DNA of 64,000 bases from Rhodanobacter_A agri (GTDB lineage: Bacteria > Pseudomonadota > Gammaproteobacteria > Xanthomonadales > Rhodanobacteraceae). Each line of letters starts with the position of its first letter. Positions within the stretch are counted from its first letter, which is position 1. The stretch spans positions 1-64,000 of the forward strand of contig NZ_JADIKL010000001.1 in assembly GCF_044904705.1 (NCBI RefSeq), in the 5' to 3' direction. Positions 1 through 7,700 of the stretch are shown here, one piece after another. The translations under genes were made by a program, and so were the position numbers. Below the pieces are notes generated by a model. The model was given only the letters and a program-made list of their open reading frames with translations, was not told the DNA's origin and made no database searches.

Positions 1-527
1 TCGTCCCAGTCGTAGCGGTAACCGCCTTCCACGCGGAAGTCGGAGCTGTCGGTGATCGCCTTGGACAGACCCAGGCCCAGTTCGGCCGCCGGTGCCCAGT
101 CGCTGTCCACCGGGTTCTTGTGGTGGCTGCCCATCACGGCCGCCAGCAGGTACGGGCGCCACGCAGTGCTGCCGAAGTAGTAGCGAGCGGCGACGCCGAC
201 GTTGTTGCTGGACCACTTACCGGCGTGGCCGTCGATGTTGCGCTTGGTGCGATCGGCGAACAGGTCCAGCGAGGTGTTGGCCGAGATGAACTTGCCCACG
301 GCCAGGCCGTAGTAGATCTGGCGGCTGTTGGTGTTGCGGTCCGAGTCGTTGTAGTACCCGCCGATGGTCGGCGCGATGTACCAGCGGTCATCAAAGCCGT
401 TCGGCCATGCCGGAGCGGCAGTGCTCTCGCTGCTGCCGGTGGTCGCCGCCGTGTTGTCCTGCGCGTGAACAGCGCCCACGCCGCCCAAGGCCAGGGCAAC
501 CATGAAATAAAGGCCCTTGTGTTTCAT
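1..527 (-). CDS. OmpA-type outer-membrane beta-barrel protein (3' end outside window)
   Basis: Reading from an ATG at 527 toward the window edge gives 175 codons and no stop, so the C-terminal part is missing. The first 22 residues form a signal peptide (MKHKGLYF start, ending VHA before Gln). After a short Ser/Thr/Ala linker come aromatic-rich amphipathic strands such as WYIAPTIGGYY, QIYYGLAVGKF, SLDLFADR and GVAARYYF, the pattern of the eight-stranded OmpA N-terminal barrel. In this family a peptidoglycan-binding OmpA_C domain usually follows, but it would lie beyond position 1. The protein is expected in the outer membrane. A purine-rich stretch (AGGGAGAG) lies about 8 bases before the start. 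Family assignment is fairly sure; its specific role is not. Confidence 0.75.
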   Translation of the reverse strand, partial: MKHKGLYFMVALALGGVGAVHAQDNTAATTGSSESTAAPAWPNGFDDRWYIAPTIGGYYNDSDRNTNSRQIYYGLAVGKFISANTSLDLFADRTKRNIDGHAGKWSSNNVGVAARYYFGSTAWRPYLLAAVMGSHHKNPVDSDWAPAAELGLGLSKAITDSSDFRVEGGYRYDWD

Positions 528-625
528 CAGGTCTCTCCCTTTTCGTTTATCGAAACAATCCCGCCCGATTTCTCCGGGGCGCGGTGACTTTGCATGCACT
601 CGGCCGACCCATTCGGCTTTACGCA

Positions 626-654
626 AAAATAACACATGGCGAATATCGTGACAA
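626..654 (-). promoter_or_regulatory. Predicted sigma70-type promoter of the OmpA-like gene
   Basis: On the minus strand TTGTCA (654-649) and TATTTT (631-626) are separated by exactly 17 bases. They lie about 100 bases upstream of the OmpA-like start, giving a leader of roughly 90 nt. This is a pattern match only. The rest of the gap between this gene and prpD shows nothing else clear. Confidence 0.45.
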
Positions 655-717
655 TTTGCGACAGTCGATGCTGTTGTGCAGCATACAGCTTCGGCGAGGT
701 TTGCCGCCGGGGCGTAT

Positions 718-2169
718 TCAGAGCGTGAACAAGCCGAGGAAGTGTTGGATCGGCATGGCATCCAGCTTCGCCGGATCGCGGGTGACTTCGAGTATGGCTT
801 CGACCTTGTGCTTCGGCAGGTGGCCGCGCATGGCCGCCTCGAACTTCTCCAGCAGCGCCGGGATGCCCTCCGCACGGCGCTTGCGATGGCCGATCGGGTA
901 GTCGACGGAGACTTTTCCGGTCGACGTACCGTCCTTGAAGAACACCTGCACCGAGTTGCCGATGTAGCGCTTGTCGGGGTCGTAGTAGTCGCGGGTGAAC
1001 TGCGGGTTCTCGCTCACCACCATCTTCTCGCGCAGCGCGTCGATGCGCGGGTCGGCGGCCACGTCGTCGTTGTAGTCGGCAGCCGTCAGCCGACCGAAGA
1101 TCAGCGGCACCGCCACCATGTACTGGATGCAGTGGTCGCGGTCGGCGTAGTTCGCCAGCGGGCCGGTCTTGTCGATGATGCGCGCGCCCGCCTCCTGGGT
1201 CTCGATCGCCACCCGATCGATCTGCTCGATCCTGCCGGCGACCTCGGCGTGCAGCTTCATCGCACACTCGACCGCGGTCTGCGCATGGAATTCGGCCGGG
1301 AAGCTGATCTTGAACAGTATGTTCTCCATTACATAGCTGCCGAACGGGCGCTCGAACTCGAACGCCTTGCCCTTGAAGGCCACGTCGTAATAGCCCCAGG
1401 TCTTCGCCGACAAGGCCGACGGATAACCGGCCACGCCGCGGTACACCGCGTTGATGGCATGGATGACCGCGCGGCGGCAGGCGTCGCCCGCGGCCCAGCT
1501 CTTGCGCGGGCCGGTGTTGGGGGCGTGGCGATAGGTGCGCAATGCGCCGTTGTCGATCCAGCTGTGCGACACGGCGGTGACGATCTGCTCCTTGTTGCCG
1601 CCGAGCATGGCGGTGGCCACGGCGGTAGAAGCCAGGCGGACCAGGATCACGTGATCCTGGCCCACGCGGTTGAAGCTGTTCCTCAGCGCGTAGCAACCCT
1701 GGATCTCGTGGGCCTTGATGGCATGACCCAGCACGTCGCGCAAGCTCGGCGCCTGGCCGCCTTCGCGCTCGGCCTTGCGACCCAGCCAGTCGGCCACGGC
1801 GAGAATGGCGCCGAGGTTGTCCGACGGGTGGCCCCACTCGGCGGCCAGCCAGGTGTCGTTGAAGTCCAGCCAGCGGATCTGCGTGCCGATGGCGAACGCG
1901 GCCTGGGCCGGATCCAGCTCGTGGCTGGTGCCCGGTACGCGGGCGCCCCCGGGCAGCGTGGCGCCGGGCACGACGGGGCCGAGATGCTTGACGCACTCGG
2001 GGAATTTCATCGCCATCATGGCCGTGGCGAGCGAATCCAGCAGCATGTAGCGTGCGGTGTCGTACGCCTCGGTCGAATCGATCGGGTAGTCGACGACGTA
2101 ATCCGCTACGTCGACCATCGGCAGGTCGGGGTCCGGCCGTTTGGCGGAACGGATGTCCTGCGTACTCAT
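718..2169 (-). CDS. prpD: 2-methylcitrate dehydratase PrpD
   Basis: 483-residue MmgE/PrpD-family protein that dehydrates 2-methylcitrate in the propionate-degrading methylcitrate cycle, in the cytosol. The N-terminal helical domain (about residues 20-290) carries the family blocks DSLATAMMAMKFPEC, QIRWLDFNDTWLAAEWGHPSDN and HEIQGC; the C-terminal domain follows to the end. Length matches the family (about 480). The ATG at 2169 is preceded by AGGAG at a 9-base spacing. It is the last gene of the minus-strand run acnD - 2H phosphoesterase - prpF - prpD, 133 bases after prpF. In organisms with AcnD/PrpF, PrpD can be partly redundant for the cis-isomer; that is family knowledge, not visible here. 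Confidence 0.93.
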   Translation of the reverse strand: MSTQDIRSAKRPDPDLPMVDVADYVVDYPIDSTEAYDTARYMLLDSLATAMMAMKFPECVKHLGPVVPGATLPGGARVPGTSHELDPAQAAFAIGTQIRWLDFNDTWLAAEWGHPSDNLGAILAVADWLGRKAEREGGQAPSLRDVLGHAIKAHEIQGCYALRNSFNRVGQDHVILVRLASTAVATAMLGGNKEQIVTAVSHSWIDNGALRTYRHAPNTGPRKSWAAGDACRRAVIHAINAVYRGVAGYPSALSAKTWGYYDVAFKGKAFEFERPFGSYVMENILFKISFPAEFHAQTAVECAMKLHAEVAGRIEQIDRVAIETQEAGARIIDKTGPLANYADRDHCIQYMVAVPLIFGRLTAADYNDDVAADPRIDALREKMVVSENPQFTRDYYDPDKRYIGNSVQVFFKDGTSTGKVSVDYPIGHRKRRAEGIPALLEKFEAAMRGHLPKHKVEAILEVTRDPAKLDAMPIQHFLGLFTL

Positions 2170-2302
2170 GAGGCACGTCTCCTGGCCGCACGGAAACCAT
2201 CCCTGCGACGGGATGGCCTGCCCGTGTCGTTTGACGCAAACCCTGCCGGACCAGCCTACTCCCGCCTCCGTGGCAGCAGGGAGTCAGTCCTGCCCTGCAG
2301 GC

Positions 2303-3487
2303 TCAGCCTGCGGGGATGCGCACCCAGCCTTCCATCAGTACGCGCGCGCTTCGGCTCATGACCGCCTTGGTGACGGTCCACGCGCCGTCGACCAGCGCCG
2401 CCGCGGCGCCTACCCGCAACGTGCCTGACGGATGGCCGAAGCGCACCGCCTGCCGCTCGCCGCCACCGGCCGCGAGATTCACCAGGGTGCCCGGGATCGC
2501 GGCAGCGGTACCGATGGCCACCGCGGCCGTCCCCATCATGGCGTGGTGCAGCTTGCCCATCGACATCGCGCGCACCAGCAGGTCGACGTCGCCGGCCTTC
2601 ACCGGCTTGCCGCTCGATGCGACGTAGTCGGCCGGCCCGGCGACGAAGGCCACCTTGGGCGTGTGCTGGCGCGTGGCGATCTCGTCCAGCGACGCGATCA
2701 GGCCCATGCGCAGCGCACCGTGCGCGCGGATGGTCTCGAACATCGCCAGCGCCTTGGCATCGCTGTTGATAGCCTCCTGCAGTTCCGTGCCGGTGTAACC
2801 GATCGCGGAGGCCTCAACGAAGATCGTGGGAATGCCGGCGTTGATCATGGTCGCCTTGAGCGTGCCGACGCCCGGCACCTCCAGATCGTCCACCAGCTTG
2901 CCGGTCGGGAACATCGCCCCGCCCGCGCCATCTTCCTCGGCGGCCGGGTCCATGAATTCCAGCTGCACTTCGGCGGCAGGGAAAGTCACGCCGTCCAGCT
3001 CGAAATCACCGGTTTCCTGCACCGCGCCGTTGGTCATCGGCACATGCGCGATGATGGTCTTGCCGATGTTCGCCTGCCAGATGCGCACGATGGCGACGCC
3101 ATCGCGCGGCATGCGCGCGGGATCGACCAGGCCGCCGGCGATGGCGAACGGGCCGACCGCCGCCGACAGGTTGCCGCAGTTGCCGCTCCAGTCGACGAAG
3201 GCCTTGTCGATCGCTACCTGTCCGAACAGGTAATCCACGTCGTGATCCGGCCGCGTGCTCTTGGACACGATCACCGTCTTGCTGGTGCTGGAGGTGGCGC
3301 CGCCCATGCCGTCGATCTGCTTGCCGTAGGGATCGGGGCTGCCTATCACGCGCAGCAGAAGCGCGTCGCGCGCGGCACCCGGCACCCGTGCCGCTTCGGG
3401 CAAGTCCTCGAGGCGGAAGAACACGCCTTTGCTGGTGCCGCCGCGCATATAGGTGGCGGGAATGCGGATTTGTGCAGCATGCGACAT
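2303..3487 (-). CDS. prpF: 2-methylaconitate cis-trans isomerase PrpF
   Basis: 394 residues from the chosen ATG at 3487, which has GGAG 9 bases upstream; an upstream in-frame extension of 11 residues (MRRRRTPPEIP) is less likely. PrpF belongs to the diaminopimelate-epimerase-like fold and converts the trans-2-methylaconitate made by AcnD to the cis isomer. Recognisable blocks are the N-terminal PATYMRGGTSKGVFF, GSPDPYGKQIDGMGGATSSTSK and the central NCGNLSAAVGPFAI. Length is normal for PrpF (about 390-400). It lies between the 2H phosphoesterase gene and prpD on the same strand, and the pairing with acnD confirms the AcnD/PrpF variant of the methylcitrate cycle. Confidence 0.93.
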   Translation of the reverse strand: MSHAAQIRIPATYMRGGTSKGVFFRLEDLPEAARVPGAARDALLLRVIGSPDPYGKQIDGMGGATSSTSKTVIVSKSTRPDHDVDYLFGQVAIDKAFVDWSGNCGNLSAAVGPFAIAGGLVDPARMPRDGVAIVRIWQANIGKTIIAHVPMTNGAVQETGDFELDGVTFPAAEVQLEFMDPAAEEDGAGGAMFPTGKLVDDLEVPGVGTLKATMINAGIPTIFVEASAIGYTGTELQEAINSDAKALAMFETIRAHGALRMGLIASLDEIATRQHTPKVAFVAGPADYVASSGKPVKAGDVDLLVRAMSMGKLHHAMMGTAAVAIGTAAAIPGTLVNLAAGGGERQAVRFGHPSGTLRVGAAAALVDGAWTVTKAVMSRSARVLMEGWVRIPAG

Positions 3488-3516
3488 GGGAATCTCCGGA
3501 GGTGTTCGCCGCCGCC

Positions 3517-4101
3517 TCAAAACAAGCCGGATTGCGTGGCGGGCGGATCGATTTCAGGCAGCAATGGCCAGCGGCCGATGACGTCGTAGCGGTATGGATC
3601 GCCACCACCGATGACGAGACACAACTCGTCGATGGTCCATGCGATGGGCGGATCGAGCACGATTTTGTCCAGCGTATCGCGCGCGCAATAGCTCAAGGTC
3701 ATGTGCGGCGTCACGCCAGTGGCGATGCGATCGAATCCAGCGTCGCAAAGGCGGCCACGAACCTCTTGCAACAAGGCGGCAAACGGTTTCGGCACGCCAC
3801 GCGCGCGCATCGTCCAATGGATCCGGCCTGGCAGGTCGCCCGATCCGTCGATGCGGTTGAAATGCAGCGTGCACGCGGATGCGGAAACGGCTGAGCCAAC
3901 CTGCAGCAGCGCAGCGCATTCTTCCTCGGTCGGCGAAAAAATGCGCTCGGAAAACGACTGATGCCAATTCGCCGGTGCAAACAGGGCGCTTCGCAGACGT
4001 TTGTCCACCCCAAGCCGCGCCAGCCGGACCAGCGTGTCATCCACCCATGCCGGCGGAGGCATGGCCAAGAAGAACAGACGCGGCCCCGCAATCCGACTCA
4101 T
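3517..4101 (-). CDS. 2H phosphoesterase / 2'-5' RNA ligase-like protein
   Basis: 194-residue protein with the two His motifs of the 2H (LigT-like) superfamily: NWHQSF at about residues 46-51 and PHMTLSY at about residues 132-138. Such proteins hydrolyse or form 2',5'-phosphodiester or cyclic phosphate bonds in RNA and nucleotides. The first motif is HQS rather than the common HxTL, which occurs in divergent members. The start codon overlaps the acnD stop as ATGA (4101-4098), and prpF begins 30 bases after its stop, so it is physically embedded in the propionate operon. No known methylcitrate step needs it, and its role there is unexplained. The substrate cannot be inferred. Confidence 0.75.
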   Translation of the reverse strand: MSRIAGPRLFFLAMPPPAWVDDTLVRLARLGVDKRLRSALFAPANWHQSFSERIFSPTEEECAALLQVGSAVSASACTLHFNRIDGSGDLPGRIHWTMRARGVPKPFAALLQEVRGRLCDAGFDRIATGVTPHMTLSYCARDTLDKIVLDPPIAWTIDELCLVIGGGDPYRYDVIGRWPLLPEIDPPATQSGLF

Positions 4102-6692
4102 GCCGCCACGTTCGATGCGAGAAAGTCTTGCGCGAAGCGTTGCAGCACACCGCCGGCTTCATAGATCGAGACTTCCTCGTCGGAGTCGAGCCGGCAGCGC
4201 ACCGGAACCTCTAACGTCTCACCGTTGCGCCGATGCACGACGAGGTTGAGCTCACCACCCGGCGTCGGTTCGCCAACGACGTCGAAGATCTCGGTGCCGT
4301 CGATGCCCAGCGTCGTGCGGTTCGTGCCCGGCTTGAACTCGAGCGGCAGCACGCCCATCCCGATCAGGTTGGTGCGATGAATCCGCTCGAACCCTTCGGC
4401 AACGATCGCCTCGACGCCCGCGAGCCGCACGCCCTTCGCGGCCCAGTCGCGCGACGAGCCCTGGCCGTAGTCGGCGCCGGCGATCACGATCAGCGGCTGC
4501 TTGCGATCCATGTACGTCTCGATCGCTTCCCACATCCGCATGACCTTGCCCTCCGGCTCGACACGCGCGAGCGAGCCCTTCTTCACCGCGCCGTCGACGA
4601 CCGCCATCTCGTTGATGAGCGTCGGGTTCGCGAAGGTCGCGCGCTGCGCGGTCAGGTGGTCTCCCCGGTGTGTCGCATACGAATTGAAGTCTTCTTCCGG
4701 CAAGCCCATCTTCGTCAGATATTCGCCGGCCGCGCTGTTCGCGAGGATCGCGTTCGACGGCGACAGATGGTCAGTCGTGATGTTGTCGCCGAGTACCGCG
4801 AGCGGACGCATGCCCTTCAGCGTGCGCTCGCCAGCCAGTGCACCCTCCCAGTACGGCGGACGGCGGATGTACGTGCTCTGCGCTCGCCAGTCGTACAGCG
4901 GCGCCGCGCGCTCGCCCGCGCCGGCGGGGCGAGCGAACATCGGTTCGTAGACCCTGCGGAACTGTTCGGGCTTCACGCTAGTCGCGACGATCGCATCGAT
5001 CTCCTCGTCGGTCGGCCAGATATCCTTCAGCGTGACGGGCTTGCCGTCCTGGTCGTGACCGAGCACGTCCTTCTCGATGTCGAAGCGGATCGTGCCGGCG
5101 ATCGCATACGCGACGACGAGCGGTGGCGATGCGAGAAACGCCTGCTTCGCATACGGATGGATGCGGCCGTCGAAGTTGCGGTTGCCGGACAGCACGGCTG
5201 TCGCGTACAGGTCGCGCTCGACGATCTCCTGTTGAATCTTCGGGTCGAGCGCACCCGACATCCCGTTGCAGGTCGTGCACGCGAACGCGACGATGCCGAA
5301 GCCGAGCTTCTCGAGTTCGGGCAGCAGGTTCGCTTCTTCCAGATATAGCCGCACCGCCTTCGAGCCAGGCGCGAGCGAGCTCTTCACCCACGGCTTGCGC
5401 GCGAGGCCCTTCGCATTCGCGTTGCGCGCGAGCAGGCCCGCCGCGATCACGTTGCGCGGGTTGCTGGTGTTCGTACAGCTGGTGATCGCCGCGATGATCA
5501 CCGCACCGTCGGGCATCTCGCCCGCCTTCTCTTCCCACTGGCCGGCGATCCCTCGCGCGGCGAGATCGGACGTCGGCAGCCGCTTGTGCGGGTTCGATGG
5601 GCCAGCCATGTTGCGCACAACGCTAGACAGATCGAACGTCAGCGTGCGCTCGTATTGCGCATTGCTCAGCGTATCGGCCCACAGGCCGGCCGCCTTCGCG
5701 TAGGTCTCGACCAGTTTCACCTGCTCGTCGCTGCGGCCCGTGAGGCGCAGGTAGTCGGTCGTCTGCCCGTCTATGAAGAACATCGCAGCCGTCGCGCCGT
5801 ATTCGGGCGCCATGTTCGAGATCGTCGCACGATCGCCGAGCGTGAGGCTGGCCGCGCCTTCGCCGCGGAATTCCAGGTAGGCGCCGACCACCTTCTCCTT
5901 GCGCAGGAATTCGGTGAGCGCCAGCACGATGTCGGTGGCGGTGATGCCAGGCTGGCGCCTGCCGCTGAGCTCGACCCCGACGATGTCAGGCAGGCGCATC
6001 CACGACGCGCGGCCGAGCATCACGTTCTCGGCTTCCAGGCCACCGACGCCGATGGCAATCACGCCGAGCGCGTCCACGTGTGGCGTGTGGCTGTCGGTGC
6101 CCACGCAGGTATCCGGATACGCGACACCGTCCTGCACCTGGACCACCGGCGACATCTTCTCCAGGTTGATCTGGTGCATGATGCCGTTACCCGGCGGGAT
6201 CACGTCGACGTTCTCGAACGCCTTCTTGGTCCACTCGATGAAGTGGAAGCGATCCTCGTTGCGGCGATCCTCGATCGCGCGGTTCTTCGCGAACGCGTCC
6301 GGATCGAAGCCGCCGCATTCCACCGCCAGCGAGTGGTCGACGATCAGCTGCACCGGCACCACCGGGTTCACCTTGGCCGGGTCGCCGCCGCGATCGGCGA
6401 TCGCATCGCGCAGGCCGGCCAGGTCCACCAGGGCCGTCTGGCCGAGGATGTCATGGCACACCACGCGCGCCGGGAACCACGGGAAATCGCGATCGCGCCT
6501 GCGCTCGATGATCTGCTTGAGCGACTCGGCGAGGATCGCCGGATCGCAACGGCGCACCAGGTTCTCGGCGAGCACGCGCGAGGTGTACGGCAGCGTGTCG
6601 TAGGCACCCGGCTGGATCGCCTCCACGGCGGCGCGCGCATCGAAATAATCCAGCGACGTGCCGGGAAGGGATTGGCGGTAGACGGTATTCAT
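4098..6692 (-). CDS. acnD: Fe/S-dependent 2-methylisocitrate dehydratase AcnD
   Basis: 864-residue aconitase-family enzyme that dehydrates 2-methylcitrate to trans-2-methylaconitate; it needs PrpF to feed the cycle. The cluster-binding cysteines are seen in SCTNTSNP and in ACTTCNG (CxxC), with the substrate-side block YPDTCVGTDSHTPH and the C-terminal swivel domain motif GADYGQGSSRDWAAKG. Length fits AcnD rather than AcnB. First gene of the minus-strand prp run; its stop overlaps the next start by 4 bases. Codon choice changes inside the gene: roughly the first 280 codons use GCC, GTG and CTG like the neighbours, while the rest prefers GCG, ACG, TCG, CTC and GTC, suggesting a mosaic origin. 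Confidence 0.93.
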   Translation of the reverse strand: MNTVYRQSLPGTSLDYFDARAAVEAIQPGAYDTLPYTSRVLAENLVRRCDPAILAESLKQIIERRRDRDFPWFPARVVCHDILGQTALVDLAGLRDAIADRGGDPAKVNPVVPVQLIVDHSLAVECGGFDPDAFAKNRAIEDRRNEDRFHFIEWTKKAFENVDVIPPGNGIMHQINLEKMSPVVQVQDGVAYPDTCVGTDSHTPHVDALGVIAIGVGGLEAENVMLGRASWMRLPDIVGVELSGRRQPGITATDIVLALTEFLRKEKVVGAYLEFRGEGAASLTLGDRATISNMAPEYGATAAMFFIDGQTTDYLRLTGRSDEQVKLVETYAKAAGLWADTLSNAQYERTLTFDLSSVVRNMAGPSNPHKRLPTSDLAARGIAGQWEEKAGEMPDGAVIIAAITSCTNTSNPRNVIAAGLLARNANAKGLARKPWVKSSLAPGSKAVRLYLEEANLLPELEKLGFGIVAFACTTCNGMSGALDPKIQQEIVERDLYATAVLSGNRNFDGRIHPYAKQAFLASPPLVVAYAIAGTIRFDIEKDVLGHDQDGKPVTLKDIWPTDEEIDAIVATSVKPEQFRRVYEPMFARPAGAGERAAPLYDWRAQSTYIRRPPYWEGALAGERTLKGMRPLAVLGDNITTDHLSPSNAILANSAAGEYLTKMGLPEEDFNSYATHRGDHLTAQRATFANPTLINEMAVVDGAVKKGSLARVEPEGKVMRMWEAIETYMDRKQPLIVIAGADYGQGSSRDWAAKGVRLAGVEAIVAEGFERIHRTNLIGMGVLPLEFKPGTNRTTLGIDGTEIFDVVGEPTPGGELNLVVHRRNGETLEVPVRCRLDSDEEVSIYEAGGVLQRFAQDFLASNVAA

Positions 6693-6740
6693 GAATCAGG
6701 AACCCTTGGTTGGGACGCCCGGCTGACGTGTTAACGGCCT

Positions 6741-6769
6741 ATTTTAGCCTGTGCGGGCCGCTTGCTTAA
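6741..6769 (-). promoter_or_regulatory. Candidate promoter for the acnD operon
   Basis: On the minus strand TTAAGC (6769-6764) and TAAAAT (6746-6741) are 17 bases apart and end about 50 bases before the acnD start. The -10 is good and the -35 is weak. The palindrome seen at the prpB/regulator border (14850-14886) was not found here. Confidence 0.3.
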
Positions 6770-6823
6770 GAGGCTCGGCTTGACTGAGGCGCATGGCAGC
6801 ATCGACCATAGTCGGGTACTGAT

Positions 6824-6940
6824 CCCAAAAGGGAGTAGTTCAGGACGCCGTTTCACCCGGTGTCCTTGCAGTGGTCGTCATCACGGGCGGAGCACCGCCC
6901 CGGTCACTGCAGCGGTTCGGCCGCGAACGAGACTTTTGCG
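6824..6940 (+). promoter_or_regulatory. yybP-ykoY manganese riboswitch
   Basis: The two conserved internal-loop signatures of this Mn2+-sensing class are present in the right order: AAAAGGGAGTAG at 6827-6838 and AACGAGACTTTTGC at 6925-6939. CAAAAG (6826-6831) pairs with CTTTTG (6933-6938) to close the basal stem. Two helices fit between them, including GGGCGGAGCACCGCCC at 6885-6900. The element ends about 65 bases before the start of a TerC-family membrane protein, the gene class this riboswitch typically controls. By established knowledge, Mn2+ binding turns expression on to relieve excess manganese. Confidence 0.88.
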
Positions 6941-7004
6941 GTAATCACGGGGCAGCGTGCGCCCGTGGTTGCTGCATTTGTCCCGCACGCAGGAACCGAA
7001 CCGC

Positions 7005-7682
7005 GTGGACCTCCTCACCCCCCAATTCTTTTCCGGCCTGCTGGCCATCGTGCTGCTCGACCTGGTACTGGCCGGCGACAACGCGATCGTGATCGCGCTG
7101 GCCGCGCGCAGGCTGCCGGCTGCGGTGCAGAAGCGCGCCATCTTCTGGGGCAGCTTCGGCGCGGTCGCGGTGCGCATCGCACTCACCGCGGTGGTGGTCT
7201 GGCTGCTGAAACTGCCGGGCCTGATGCTGGTGGGCGGCCTGTTGCTGCTGCCGATCGCCTGGAAGCTGCTGAAACAGGAAGACGCGCCGCACGAGGTCGC
7301 CGCCGCCGGCAGCTTCTGGGGCGCGCTGCGCACCATCATCGTCGCCGATGCGCTGATGGGCCTGGACAACGTGCTGGCGATCGCCGGCGCGTCGCGGGGC
7401 GACCTGCTGCTGGTGGTGCTCGGCCTGCTGATCAGCGTGCCGCTGGTGGTCTGGGGCTCGACCCTGATCTTGAAACTGATCGAGCGCTTCCCCGTCGTCG
7501 TCTATCTCGGCGCCGGCGCGATCGCCTGGACCGCGGCGCGCATGATCGCCCATGACCACCTGTGGTCGGGCTGGCTGTCGTCGCACGCCTGGGTCAGATA
7601 CCTGCTCGATGCGATGCTGGTGGCGGGTATCTGCGGCGGCGGTTGGCTGCAGCGGCGCCGGCGTCGACCTGCAGCAACCTGA
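7005..7682 (+). CDS. TerC/YjbE-family integral membrane protein, probable manganese exporter
   Basis: 225 residues from the GTG at 7005, preceded by AGGAA; a GTG at 6957 would add 16 polar residues and is less likely. The sequence is almost entirely transmembrane (about 7 segments) with the paired TerC signatures LVLAGDNAIVIALAARRLP near the N-terminus and DALMGLDNVLAIAGAS at the start of the second half; their acidic Asp-Asn pairs are thought to bind the metal. It sits directly behind a yybP-ykoY riboswitch, which strongly supports a role in Mn2+ efflux in the inner membrane. It converges with the barrel gene of the fap-like operon, only 18 bases away. Confidence 0.87.
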   Translation: MDLLTPQFFSGLLAIVLLDLVLAGDNAIVIALAARRLPAAVQKRAIFWGSFGAVAVRIALTAVVVWLLKLPGLMLVGGLLLLPIAWKLLKQEDAPHEVAAAGSFWGALRTIIVADALMGLDNVLAIAGASRGDLLLVVLGLLISVPLVVWGSTLILKLIERFPVVVYLGAGAIAWTAARMIAHDHLWSGWLSSHAWVRYLLDAMLVAGICGGGWLQRRRRRPAAT

Positions 7683-7700
7683 CCGGTGGATGGCCTCCCT

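Noticed and set aside
527..2239. 570-codon minus-strand frame over prpD
   Set aside because: It shares DNA with prpD in another frame, is Arg/Gly-rich and shows no family match.
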